Part shown: positions 1 to 7,557 of the stretch, piece by piece
Layout: each line of letters begins with the position of its first letter
How positions within the stretch are numbered: the first letter of the stretch is position 1
Assembly: GCA_900551515.1 (NCBI GenBank)
Contig: URWH01000016.1
Location: 1-16,862 of the forward strand
Length of the DNA: 16,862 nt
Reading direction: 5' to 3'
Origin: an uncultured Porphyromonadaceae bacterium
GTDB taxonomy: Bacteria > Bacteroidota > Bacteroidia > Bacteroidales > Muribaculaceae
Program-made: the position numbers and the translations under genes
Notes under the pieces: generated by a model
The model's input: only the letters and a program-made list of their open reading frames with translations
Databases searched by the model: none
Told to the model about the DNA's origin: nothing

Positions 1-40
1 CAACATCAATTTTGCCCATGCGGCTTAGTATATAATAATT

Positions 41-75
41 TTTACGACTTACTTATGTCAAATACATTATCTTTG
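41..75 (+). promoter_or_regulatory. Candidate Bacteroidota-type promoter
   Basis: Bases 68-75 read TATCTTTG, an exact match to the Bacteroidota sigma-ABfr -7 consensus TAnnTTTG, inside a strongly AT-rich stretch. The -33 element is weak: TTTA at 41-44 lies 23 bases upstream instead of a clean TTTG. Transcription would start near base 82 and run into the coding-like segment 106-228 and the terminator at 251-290, giving a unit of roughly 200 bases. The -7 match is seen directly; promoter activity is inferred. Chance matches are likely in AT-rich DNA. Confidence 0.35.
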
Positions 76-105
76 TGGCGATAATGCATTTAGAACTCGG
101 GCGAC

Positions 106-228
106 GTGCAGATCGAGATCACATGCGAAAAACCGGGCTACCTGCCGCAGCGACGCCGCTTCAACGTGCGTCAGGCCATCGACCAGAAAGAGATTTCCGC
201 AAAATTCAATCTCGTACGCGAAGAATAA
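106..228 (+). pseudogene. Coding-like remnant (or 40-aa small protein), unknown function
   Basis: From GTG 106 to TAA 226-228 the frame encodes 40 residues, beginning VQIEITCEKPGYLPQRRR and ending FNLVREE. Codon use and G+C resemble the real genes of the window, unlike the AT-rich bases before it. The frame is closed just upstream by TAG 91-93. ATG 84-86 lies in another frame; removing one G from the GGG at 99-101 would join them and give a start MHLELGDVQIEIT. Either this is the 3' end of a decayed gene, a frameshifted short gene, or a short protein starting at GTG. The stop codon followed 22 bases later by a strong terminator supports a real former or present gene end on this strand. I do not recognise the family. 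Confidence 0.35.
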
Positions 229-250
229 CCTACCGACCTGACCGCTTAAC

Positions 251-290
251 AGAACGGAAGCGTGCATCTGTCACGTTTCCGTTCTTTTTT
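251..290 (+). terminator. Rho-independent terminator
   Basis: The arms 251-264 (AGAACGGAAGCGTG) and 272-285 (CACGTTTCCGTTCT) pair over 14 positions with a single G-T wobble. They enclose a 7-base loop (CATCTGT), and a T-run extends to 290. This is a textbook intrinsic terminator on the plus strand, following the stop codon at 226-228. The T-run is on the plus side only, so it is oriented for the upstream unit. Confidence 0.9.
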
Positions 291-554
291 GTCGGTATAT
301 TGCGGATTATCAGCCAAAAACTCCGTCCCAAAGCAAAACAATGCTAAAAAAAACAAAAAAACATTCAAAGATTGTTTATATCTTTATTTTTTACTTAAAT
401 TGCGTTGTGTGTATCACATGGATCCGATCATCAATCAATGACTTTTCTCATTCTTGCCAACACAAATATCCAATAACAAAGGCTCGAAACCGCTTTCTTG
501 TATCCGCACATTAAAAACAACTCATCAAAAAATAACCATAAAACGAAAACAGCC
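291..554. other. AT-rich intergenic leader, no gene seen
   Basis: Between the terminator and the lipoprotein start at 555 the DNA is AT-rich, with A-tracts at 345-362. I find no convincing gene. The only possible site is a promoter-like sequence at 372-402. The last 40 bases before ATG 555 are A-rich, as is usual for Bacteroidota translation starts without a Shine-Dalgarno sequence. Confidence 0.5.
372..402 (+). promoter_or_regulatory. Candidate promoter for the lipoprotein gene
   Basis: TTG at 372-374 is followed after 21 bases by TAAATTG (396-402), one T short of the Bacteroidota -7 consensus TAnnTTTG. The spacing fits this promoter class. It would give a 5' leader of about 145 bases before ATG 555. 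A second weak -7-like sequence, TATCTTTA, lies at 379-386. The call rests only on the motif. Confidence 0.25.
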
Positions 555-1334
555 ATGAAAGAGAGTGCGATTTTATTATTCTGCGCTACGGCACTGCTGA
601 GCGGAGTGGGCGTTGCATGCGATTCAGAGAGCAACGCACTGAGAGAACCGGATCCCGAGCCGATAGCAAAAGTGGAACCACTTCCGGAAATGATACGGCC
701 GATATTCACCGACGGCAAGAGATGGGTGAAGAGAACCACCACCTATAATTCTGATTTTACGCCGAAGGCTGAAGAAACATTCACGCAGGAAGTCGCGGGT
801 GACACTGTGGTGCAAGGCATTGCGGCTAAAACGATACGGGTCTACAACGACGACGGCCCGTATCCCGACCCGTATGTGATGTATGAAGACGGCAGCAAAA
901 TTTACCAATTATGGAAAACCCGTCCCTATACGGTAAACAATCCCACATATGAATTCAAACTGCTCTACGACATATTTCCCGCTGAGGGCGCGACCAGCCT
1001 GACGCTGTATGACATCACGATCATAAGCCGTGGCATCATAACCCTCATGGGCAAAGAGCGACGGGCTGCAAAAGTGTGGTCGGGCTTTTATTTCTTTGAA
1101 AAAGCGCCCTATGATTACTGGGTGGAAGGCATAGGCCCGCTATTCAACATCACCCCCAACTATAACACCACCATTCCTTCGACTCCGATGCACGTATGGG
1201 GAGGACACTGCACGCTGCTTGAATGCTACGACGGCGAAGAAAAGATCTATGACTACCGCGAGTTCAGCGATGATCTCTACAGGCCGCTCGAAGTATTCTC
1301 AGACGCCGACATCAATGAGGCGTCGGCCGATTGA
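555..1334 (+). CDS. Predicted lipoprotein of unknown function
   Basis: The product is 259 aa. ATG 555 is preferred over the in-frame ATG at 498 because it places a typical signal peptide at the N-terminus: a basic or polar start, hydrophobic residues 5-21, then Cys22. The box GVAC is a relaxed lipobox with Gly at -3, so lipidation is likely but not certain. After Cys22 comes an acidic, Pro-rich linker (to about 48) and one globular domain. The pattern GKRW (54-57), YEDGSKIY (110-117), LLYD (136-139), YWVEGIGPL (188-196) and LLECYDGEEKIY (221-232) is shared with a group of Bacteroidota envelope proteins that typically carry W-x-E-G-I-G followed by LLC. I know of no assigned function for them. 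The gene converges with the minus-strand beta-barrel gene; their stop codons are one base apart. Confidence 0.85.
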   Translation: MKESAILLFCATALLSGVGVACDSESNALREPDPEPIAKVEPLPEMIRPIFTDGKRWVKRTTTYNSDFTPKAEETFTQEVAGDTVVQGIAAKTIRVYNDDGPYPDPYVMYEDGSKIYQLWKTRPYTVNNPTYEFKLLYDIFPAEGATSLTLYDITIISRGIITLMGKERRAAKVWSGFYFFEKAPYDYWVEGIGPLFNITPNYNTTIPSTPMHVWGGHCTLLECYDGEEKIYDYREFSDDLYRPLEVFSDADINEASAD

Positions 1335-1335
1335 C

Positions 1336-1866
1336 TCAGAAACCGATCCGCAGGCCGGCTTTGATGATGCCCTGGACGCCGTAGCCCGCTTCGGCGAAGA
1401 GGCCGAATTGAGGGACGATGTCGACCTGTAGCCCGATGGGCGACAGCTGGAATGCCATGTTGGTGCGATTGTAGGAGTCTTCCCACGACGGGGAATAGTA
1501 CTGGACCAGCGCACCTATGCCGACATGAGTGTACATGGTCAGCGGACCGCGGTGAAGCCATTCGTAGCGGACGTTGACCATGAGCCCGTGCCATGTCACC
1601 TTGCCGTAGCGGCCGTCGAGAGCGTGATCTGAGTCGGCCGACGAATAAGTATAGCCCAGACCGATCCAGAGGCCGGGGGCGAATTTGTGGTCGATGGTGA
1701 AATTGGCCGAGCCCCAGCAGTCGAGATCGTGCCAATGGTTATGGTAGACGCCGAGCGATTTCATGGCGGGCATCGCGCCATAGGAAACGGACAGCTCGGT
1801 GTCGCGCGCAGTGACACCCATGGCTGAGAACAGAAGCAGGGTCGAAACAATGAATATCTTTTTCAT
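1336..1866 (-). CDS. Small outer-membrane beta-barrel protein
   Basis: The product is 176 aa. It has a clear Sec signal peptide (MKKIF, a hydrophobic stretch, cleavage after about TARA/TAR near residue 21). The rest is a chain of short amphipathic strands rich in Gly and aromatic residues, such as LWIGLGYTYSS, GLMVNVRYEWL and GLFAEAGYGVQGIIKAGLRIGF. The C-terminus ends in Phe, a usual outer-membrane insertion signal. Length and strand count fit an eight-stranded barrel of the OmpW/OmpA or 'porin family' type common in Bacteroidota. Ligand and role cannot be read from the sequence. It is divergent from susC, with 468 bases between them. I see no clear -7 box on the minus strand just upstream. 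It could be a structural barrel or a small-molecule porin. Confidence 0.8.
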   Translation of the reverse strand: MKKIFIVSTLLLFSAMGVTARDTELSVSYGAMPAMKSLGVYHNHWHDLDCWGSANFTIDHKFAPGLWIGLGYTYSSADSDHALDGRYGKVTWHGLMVNVRYEWLHRGPLTMYTHVGIGALVQYYSPSWEDSYNRTNMAFQLSPIGLQVDIVPQFGLFAEAGYGVQGIIKAGLRIGF

Positions 1867-2003
1867 AAAACGGAGTATTGTCTATCCATGAATCCAATAA
1901 ATAGGTATAAAGCCGCGGGGACGGTGTCGATCGGCGATATGCCCGATGATATGATGCTTAATTAGCAAACACACACTTCGGCGACTATGTTCACCGAAAA
2001 GAA

Positions 2004-2144
2004 ATGCGCACCGTATCTTACAGGATGAAAAGCGACTACGCGATTACGGGCGCTGAAGCCGCAGTGAAAGCGGCGAAATCCGACGGGGCTGCATATTCCG
2101 TCATGCATGTCCGGATGTTGCTAAAATCAACATCTTTTAACTAA
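2004..2144 (+). CDS. Doubtful small ORF, 46 aa
   Basis: ATG 2004 to TAA 2142-2144 encodes 46 residues, starting MRTVSYRMKSDYAITG and including the Ala/Lys-rich stretch EAAVKAAKSDGAA. The middle is richer in G+C than the surrounding intergenic DNA and reads like coding sequence. The ending (LLKSTSFN) runs through the hairpin 2114-2134, and I recognise no family. It may be a small protein, a gene remnant or chance. Confidence 0.15.
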   Translation: MRTVSYRMKSDYAITGAEAAVKAAKSDGAAYSVMHVRMLLKSTSFN

Positions 2145-2173
2145 ATAGGGGGAGGTAAATTGATAAAAGATGT
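2114..2173 (+). promoter_or_regulatory. Overlapping, mutually exclusive inverted repeats upstream of susC
   Basis: Structure one pairs GATGTTG (2114-2120) with CAACATC (2128-2134) around a 7-base loop. It is followed by TTTT, so it resembles a weak terminator. Structure two pairs ACATCTTTT (2130-2138) perfectly with AAAAGATGT (2165-2173) across a 26-base loop that contains GGGGGAGG (2148-2155). The two share bases 2130-2134 and cannot form together. If transcription starts upstream of 2114 this could act as an attenuator in the susC leader. If it starts downstream, the repeats may instead be a protein-binding site. The pairing is seen; the function is inferred. Confidence 0.3.
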
Positions 2174-2334
2174 GTACTTCTGCAAACAACAGCAAAAGCT
2201 ATAGCGCATAATTATGCCTTGTTTTTCGGCATATACCATGGAAAAGTATCTGTTATTTAATCAACTGCATACAGGAAACGAGCGCAGAACGAAATGCACG
2301 AACAACAACAATTTCATATTTATTTAGTTACCTT

Positions 2335-5300
2335 ATGCTAAAACCAATCAAATCAGCAAGCAAACAAATTTTTGCGGCATCATTTGCCGCGGTTGTGGCC
2401 TTGACATCCCCGGATGCGACGGTAGCGGCTCCACAGAATCCGAGTGCGCAACAGGCATCCACCACGGCGACAGGTGTGGTAAAGGACGAATTGGGCGAAC
2501 CCATGATAGGGGCCACCGTAAGAGTTGTCGGCAAGCCGACAAAAGTAGGCGCGACCAACATCGATGGGGAATTCTCCATATCGAACATGAAAACCGGCGA
2601 GGTGTTGGAGATAACTTCCATCGGGTATGATCCGGTAAAAGTGACATGGAACGGGACACCTCTCGATATCCAGATGAACCTTAACGCGCAGCAGCTTGGC
2701 GAAGTAGTGGTGACAGCCATGGGCATCCAGCGCAAAGAGTCGTCGCTCACCTACGCCACCCAAAGCATAAAAGGAGATGAACTGATGAGAGTGCAGGACG
2801 CCAACTTCGTCAACGCCCTGAGCGGCAAGGTGTCCGGCGTCACAATCACCCAAAGTGCCGGCGGTGCGGGCGGCAAGTCGAAAATCCTATTGCGCGGCAA
2901 CAAGTCGATCATGGGCAACAACGAACCACTTGTGGTGATCGACGGAATTCCCATGAGCGGATCGGCCAGCGGCGGCGGTTTCGACGGCGGCTCAGGCTTA
3001 GGCTATACGGCCGAGTCGGAGAGCGGTGACGTGCTGTCGCTGATCAACCCCGACGACATCGAAAGCATCAACGTGCTCAAGGGCGCCAATGCGGCGGCAC
3101 TTTACGGCTCGGCGGCAGCCAACGGCGTGCTCATGATCACCACCAAGAAAGGACGTCAGGGCACTATCGGTGTGACCGTCAACTCAAATGTCACCTTCGA
3201 GCGTCCTCTGGTCACCCCCGAAATCCAGCGCATCTATGGCTCGCAGGTAACAGTGATCAAAGACAGCAACGACGGCACCATCAGATACAACATGCCTTTG
3301 GGCGCATGGGGCACGAAAATCGGCGAATACACCGACGAACAGCTTGCCTACCCCGGAGCCAGATTGCGCAACTACGCGGCTGACGACGTGAGCGAATTCT
3401 TCCGCACGGGCACAACATGGAACAACTCCATAGCCATACAGGGCGGCACGGAAAAGGTGAAGACATATTTTTCGTATGCCAACTCAAACGCCAAAGGCAT
3501 GATGCCCGGAAACAGCTATAACCGCAACACATTCTCGTTCCGCCAGAGCTACAACATGTTTGACAACAAACTGAAGGCGGACGTATCGATCAATTATGTG
3601 TATGCTCGTTCTGTAAACCGCCCGGGCGGCGGCACGGTGCTCAACCCGCTCTACGACCTTTACCGCATGCCTGGCAACATTGACTTCGGATATTACCGCG
3701 ACAACTACTACACTCCCGACGGCACATGGGAGTCAAACAAAGAGCCGTACTGGGACAAAGACGGAAAGATCAAAGAAACCACCATACAGCTCAGCGGTCC
3801 GCAGCAGAACTGGGCATTCCCCACCGGCGGCAACAACAACCCCTACTGGCTCTCAAAGATGAACCGCAGCGAAAACGTTCAGCGCCGTGCCTACGGCTCG
3901 GGAGTCGTATCATACGAGATCATACCCGGCCTCATGGTGCAGGGACGTCTTAACATCGACTATGCGTCATCCAAATCCGACGGCCGCGTATATGCCACCA
4001 CATGGTATCCGACATTCATGCACGACTATGGTCTGTACAGTCGCGGCAACTCAACCACGACAGACTGGTATGTAGATGCCATGGCGTCATACAACAAGAC
4101 ATTCAACGAAATCTATTCCGTTTCGGCTTCTTCAGGCTGGGTAGGACACACTTCCAGCAGCAACAGCGAAAGCCAGTATGTCAAATCGTCATACTATCCG
4201 CCGCTGACCTCCAACAGCCTGCCCACACTCGTCAACTATTTCCATCCCGATGCCTATTGGTGGACTATGGGACACGGCATAAGCTACGGCAAAAGCAAGG
4301 ACTGGAATCAGGGATGGTTTATCACCGGACAGGTCGGCTACAATGACATGGTTTACCTTGAAGGCAGCTACCGTATCGACTGGTACCGTGCTTTCCGTCA
4401 GTTCTCCGACCGCGGCACACCCGACCACTACGGCTATTGGTCAATCGGAGCAAACACGCTCGTACACCGCTATGTGAAACTGCCCGATGTCATAACTCAC
4501 CTGAAACTGCGCGCCTCCTATTCCGAAGTGGGCAACTCTATCCCCAATCAGGTATATGCCTCGGCCACCCGCAATCTCGTGAACGGCGCCCTGACGTCGT
4601 CGCCCTACGGATATTTCGACAACCCTCTGCCCGAAAAGCAGAAATCGTTTGAGATAGGTTATGATATCTCGCTCTTCAACAGCAATCTCAACTGGGATAT
4701 GACCTACTACAACACCAATCTGACCAACAGCTATTTCCTTGCCGCCACCACCGGAGGTAAATCAAAGCCAGTCAACACCGGCTCCATACGCAACCAGGGC
4801 TTTGAAACGACTGTCAGCTACAACATCATGGCGTCCAAAGACTTCATGTGGCGCACCGGGATCAACCTCTCCTACAACGACAACAAGATTCTGAAGACCT
4901 TCAAAGACGAACAGGGCAATCCCTCGAAGATGGAGCAGCTGATAGCCGAAGGATCGATAGCTGTGCGCTATGAAGAAGGCGCGAGCTACGGTGACATGTA
5001 CGGCCTTGATTTCCGCCGCAACGACGACGGCACCATATACATAGACCCCGCACTCGGCGTGCCCATCAAGGACACCACAAAGTTCATTTACCTCGGCAAC
5101 ATGAACTCGAAATGGAATCTCGGATGGAGCAACACACTCCGTTGGAAAGATCTGTCGCTCTATTTCCTCATCAGCGGCCGCATAGGAGGCAAGTTCATCT
5201 CACTTACCGAAGCATATCTCGACCATGCAGGCACATCGCAGCGCTCAGCCGACGCCCGGCTCCGTGCCGAACGCGAAGGCATCTACTGGACTTCGACAAG

Positions 5301-5643
5301 CGGTGTCCAGAAGCCGGGAATGTATGTTGACGGCGTTGTTGTCCCCGTAAAAGAATATTATGAGATGGTCGGCGGTCAGGTAATGCCCTCAGAATATATC
5401 TATGATGCCACCAACTTCCGTCTGAGCGAGCTTTCCATCAGCTACACGATGCGTAATCTCTTCAAGGGAGTGATAAAAGGCATCACACTCTCGGCAGTGG
5501 GGCGCAACCTGTTCTTCATCTACAAAAAAGCGCCGTCAGATCCCGACATCGCACTTTCCACCAAAAACGGCCTCGGAGCATTCGACATTTTCAATATGCC
5601 TTCGGCCCGCAGTTACGGCATCAATCTTAAAATCGAATTCTAA
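2335..5643 (+). CDS. susC-like: SusC/RagA-family TonB-dependent outer-membrane transporter
   Basis: The product is 1102 aa, within the usual SusC range. It imports oligosaccharide across the outer membrane using TonB energy, with the adjacent SusD as lid. Visible parts in order: a signal peptide (about 1-32); a carboxypeptidase-regulatory-like domain (about 44-116, GVVKDELGEPMIGATVRV and ITSIGYDPV); the SusC hallmark LGEVVVTAMG (121-130), the TonB-box region; the plug, with LVVIDGIPM (199-207) and AAALYGSAAANGVLMITTKKG (253-273); then a long aromatic-rich beta-barrel ending in IEF with C-terminal Phe. ATG 2335 gives the signal peptide directly. susD follows after 34 bases, so both are surely one transcript. 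The glycan-specific loops cannot be read by eye; the neighbouring ENGase suggests N-glycan. The family call is firm, the substrate is inference. Confidence 0.97.
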   Translation: MLKPIKSASKQIFAASFAAVVALTSPDATVAAPQNPSAQQASTTATGVVKDELGEPMIGATVRVVGKPTKVGATNIDGEFSISNMKTGEVLEITSIGYDPVKVTWNGTPLDIQMNLNAQQLGEVVVTAMGIQRKESSLTYATQSIKGDELMRVQDANFVNALSGKVSGVTITQSAGGAGGKSKILLRGNKSIMGNNEPLVVIDGIPMSGSASGGGFDGGSGLGYTAESESGDVLSLINPDDIESINVLKGANAAALYGSAAANGVLMITTKKGRQGTIGVTVNSNVTFERPLVTPEIQRIYGSQVTVIKDSNDGTIRYNMPLGAWGTKIGEYTDEQLAYPGARLRNYAADDVSEFFRTGTTWNNSIAIQGGTEKVKTYFSYANSNAKGMMPGNSYNRNTFSFRQSYNMFDNKLKADVSINYVYARSVNRPGGGTVLNPLYDLYRMPGNIDFGYYRDNYYTPDGTWESNKEPYWDKDGKIKETTIQLSGPQQNWAFPTGGNNNPYWLSKMNRSENVQRRAYGSGVVSYEIIPGLMVQGRLNIDYASSKSDGRVYATTWYPTFMHDYGLYSRGNSTTTDWYVDAMASYNKTFNEIYSVSASSGWVGHTSSSNSESQYVKSSYYPPLTSNSLPTLVNYFHPDAYWWTMGHGISYGKSKDWNQGWFITGQVGYNDMVYLEGSYRIDWYRAFRQFSDRGTPDHYGYWSIGANTLVHRYVKLPDVITHLKLRASYSEVGNSIPNQVYASATRNLVNGALTSSPYGYFDNPLPEKQKSFEIGYDISLFNSNLNWDMTYYNTNLTNSYFLAATTGGKSKPVNTGSIRNQGFETTVSYNIMASKDFMWRTGINLSYNDNKILKTFKDEQGNPSKMEQLIAEGSIAVRYEEGASYGDMYGLDFRRNDDGTIYIDPALGVPIKDTTKFIYLGNMNSKWNLGWSNTLRWKDLSLYFLISGRIGGKFISLTEAYLDHAGTSQRSADARLRAEREGIYWTSTSGVQKPGMYVDGVVVPVKEYYEMVGGQVMPSEYIYDATNFRLSELSISYTMRNLFKGVIKGITLSAVGRNLFFIYKKAPSDPDIALSTKNGLGAFDIFNMPSARSYGINLKIEF

Positions 5644-5677
5644 TCGCACATATCTCCGATTATAACAACCTATCGAC

Positions 5678-7450
5678 ATGAAAATAACAAATCTGAAATA
5701 TCTATTCGCCGCATTGCCGGTGATTGCCTTTACGGCATGTATGGATTTCGATTCTCCCGGCGACGAATTTGACGAAGCTCAGGAAAAAATCGACCCCGTG
5801 ATTTACAGCGGCGATGCCGACCTGCTCGATTACACAGTCCAGCCTACGCAGGAACAGACACAGGCCGCTCTGGAGCTGCTGAACGACTACTACGACCAGT
5901 TCTATACCGCACAGCTGTATCTGCTCGGCGGCAAGGACGGCGGTATGCCCGAAGCCCACCAGTATCAGTATACCAACAGCCTTACAACCGACAATTTTGC
6001 CGGCTACACCACCTGCACCCAAAACTGGGGCGGCAAGATGTCGAGCACATATACCTACAATCGCGATTTCTGGGAAGGTCCCTACGGACGTTTCCTCTCA
6101 ATAAAGGGACTTGTCGGCAATCTGCTCAACCGCGACGAGTCCAACACGATTGTTGAGCTGAAGGCACTCGCCCTGCTGATCTTCGACTATGCAGCGGCTG
6201 ATATGGTCGATCTCTACGGTGCTATTCCCTATGTGGATCACAAAGCCAACAAAGAGTCAAATCCATTCACGTTCAACCGTGGCGTGGACATTTACTACTC
6301 CATCATCAAAAATCTCGACGACATTGTGGCCGTGCTCGACCATTATCCCGAACGTCCGCAGTGGTATAAGGATTTGGTGGAACCGGTAATGGCCTACAAT
6401 GATGCCATCTCGATGAACAAGCAGTTTGAAACATGGCGCCGGTTTGCCAATTCGCTTAAGCTCCGTATGGCCATGCATATTTCCAAGTATGATCCGGCAC
6501 AAGCCAAAACATGGGCCGAAGAGGCGGTTGCAAGCGGTGTGATCGAATCGAAAGACGACCAGATGGTGATCTGTAAGGTTACTGAGAACTGGAACTGGCA
6601 TCCGCTTTATAATATTACAGTTTCCTGGCACGACATCTGCGCCAACGCCTCTTTCGTAAGCATCGTGACCCAGTTGCAGCATCCTTATATAAACTATCTG
6701 CTCACGCCCAACTCTGAGGATCTCGTGAACGAAACCACCGGAAAGGTTCTTCCGAAGGAAAGCGCCATCATCGGACTGCGTGCGGGTCTGCAGATGTACA
6801 ACGGCCAGCAGTATGCCGTGAATCCGCGTGTAGCGTTCTCTGCTTTCGCCACAGAAGACTGCATGTATATGCCTGTCTACGCTATGAAATGGGCCGAGGT
6901 TGATTTCCACCGTGCCGAGGGCGCTCTCCGCGGCTGGGACATGGGCGGCACGGCTCAGTTCTTCTACGAGCGCGGCATACGCAACGGCGACTGCAGCGAT
7001 GTGTTTGTGGAATACTCGGGCAACTACGAGCGTTATCTGGACGACTATATGAATGTGACCGAGGCAGTGCCCTACCACTATGAGGATCCCATTGACAACA
7101 ACGACATCGACGGCACGCTTACAATTGGCGTGAAATGGGACGACGGCGATTCGCAGGAAACAAAACTTGAAAAGATCATGACCCAGAAGTGGTTAGCCAT
7201 ATTCCCCAACAGCTACGAAGCCTGGACTGACATTCGCCGCACCGGCTATCCCAAAATATTCCCTGTGCTCAATCCGCAGCTCGGCGACGGTTCGCTCTCA
7301 TACGGCGACATCATACGCCGCATGCCGCTGCCTTGGGGCGACATACAGGCCGGTCTGGAAGACATCCAGAATTCCGGACTCGAAGCTCTCGGCGGCGAGA
7401 ACCTGATGGCCACACGTGTGTTCTGGGATGTGCCCGGAAGCAACTTCTGA
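5678..7450 (+). CDS. susD-like: SusD/RagB-family surface glycan-binding lipoprotein
   Basis: The product is 590 aa, somewhat longer than the common SusD length of about 500-550. It binds glycan at the cell surface and closes over the SusC barrel. A lipoprotein signal peptide ends at Cys21 (lipobox FTAC). The acidic residues after the Cys (MDFDSPGDEFDE) fit a Bacteroidota surface-export signal. Family features are the helical, TPR-like N-terminal half; the segment FANSLKLRMAMHISKYDP with WAEEAVASGVI; and the C-terminal WLAIFPNSYEAWTDIRRTGYP, typical of the SusD/RagB superfamily. The early GGMPEAHQYQYTN segment is reminiscent of the SusD-like_2 type. The gene lies 34 bases after susC and is followed by a 14-bp stem-loop before the enzyme gene. 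The family is certain; ligand specificity is unknown. Confidence 0.95.
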   Translation: MKITNLKYLFAALPVIAFTACMDFDSPGDEFDEAQEKIDPVIYSGDADLLDYTVQPTQEQTQAALELLNDYYDQFYTAQLYLLGGKDGGMPEAHQYQYTNSLTTDNFAGYTTCTQNWGGKMSSTYTYNRDFWEGPYGRFLSIKGLVGNLLNRDESNTIVELKALALLIFDYAAADMVDLYGAIPYVDHKANKESNPFTFNRGVDIYYSIIKNLDDIVAVLDHYPERPQWYKDLVEPVMAYNDAISMNKQFETWRRFANSLKLRMAMHISKYDPAQAKTWAEEAVASGVIESKDDQMVICKVTENWNWHPLYNITVSWHDICANASFVSIVTQLQHPYINYLLTPNSEDLVNETTGKVLPKESAIIGLRAGLQMYNGQQYAVNPRVAFSAFATEDCMYMPVYAMKWAEVDFHRAEGALRGWDMGGTAQFFYERGIRNGDCSDVFVEYSGNYERYLDDYMNVTEAVPYHYEDPIDNNDIDGTLTIGVKWDDGDSQETKLEKIMTQKWLAIFPNSYEAWTDIRRTGYPKIFPVLNPQLGDGSLSYGDIIRRMPLPWGDIQAGLEDIQNSGLEALGGENLMATRVFWDVPGSNF

Positions 7451-7465
7451 CCGTGAACCATTTGC

Positions 7466-7505
7466 TCCGGAGCGGAATCCCTGCTTCCTGCGATTCCGCT
7501 CCGGA
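7466..7505 (+). promoter_or_regulatory. Perfect 14-bp stem-loop between susD and the GH85 gene
   Basis: Arms 7466-7479 (TCCGGAGCGGAATC) and 7492-7505 (GATTCCGCTCCGGA) are perfectly complementary around a 12-base loop. The hairpin starts 15 bases after the susD stop codon. It is not followed by a T-run (CTCAAAACAACC), so it is not a standard terminator. It may protect the 3' end of a processed susCD transcript, lower read-through into the enzyme gene, or end transcription with a factor. The structure is obvious; the role is inferred. Confidence 0.7.
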
Positions 7506-7557
7506 CTCAAAACAACCAACCTTAATCAACAGCAAACCCTAATTATAATTCGTTTTT

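Larger units (their letters stand above)
1867..2334. other. 468-base intergenic region upstream of susC
   Basis: This region separates two divergently read genes and should hold the promoter of the susC unit. I see no exact TAnnTTTG box with a well-spaced TTG. It contains one weak 46-codon frame (2004-2144), a short hairpin GCCGC-N7-GCGGC within that frame, the overlapping inverted repeats at 2114-2173, and a small stem TATGCC/GGCATA (2213-2218 with 2228-2233). A purine run GGGGGAGG lies at 2148-2155. The last 60 bases before ATG 2335 are AT-rich. No regulator gene (ECF sigma/anti-sigma or hybrid two-component) is next to the locus, so control is probably exerted from elsewhere. Confidence 0.5.

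Noticed and set aside
75..347. A 90-codon plus-strand frame from 75 that reads through the terminator
   Set aside because: It runs through both arms of the strong terminator at 251-290 and its composition is not protein-like; the frame ending at 228 is the better coding candidate.
498..554. The upstream in-frame ATG at 498 as the start of the lipoprotein
   Set aside because: It would put 19 polar residues (MYPHIKNNSSKNNHKTKTA) before the signal peptide; ATG 555 gives a normal one.
2170..2211. A possible 13-codon leader peptide from ATG 2170
   Set aside because: Nothing about its codons suggests a sensing role, the purine run is too far upstream to serve as a clear ribosome site, and transcription of this part is not established.
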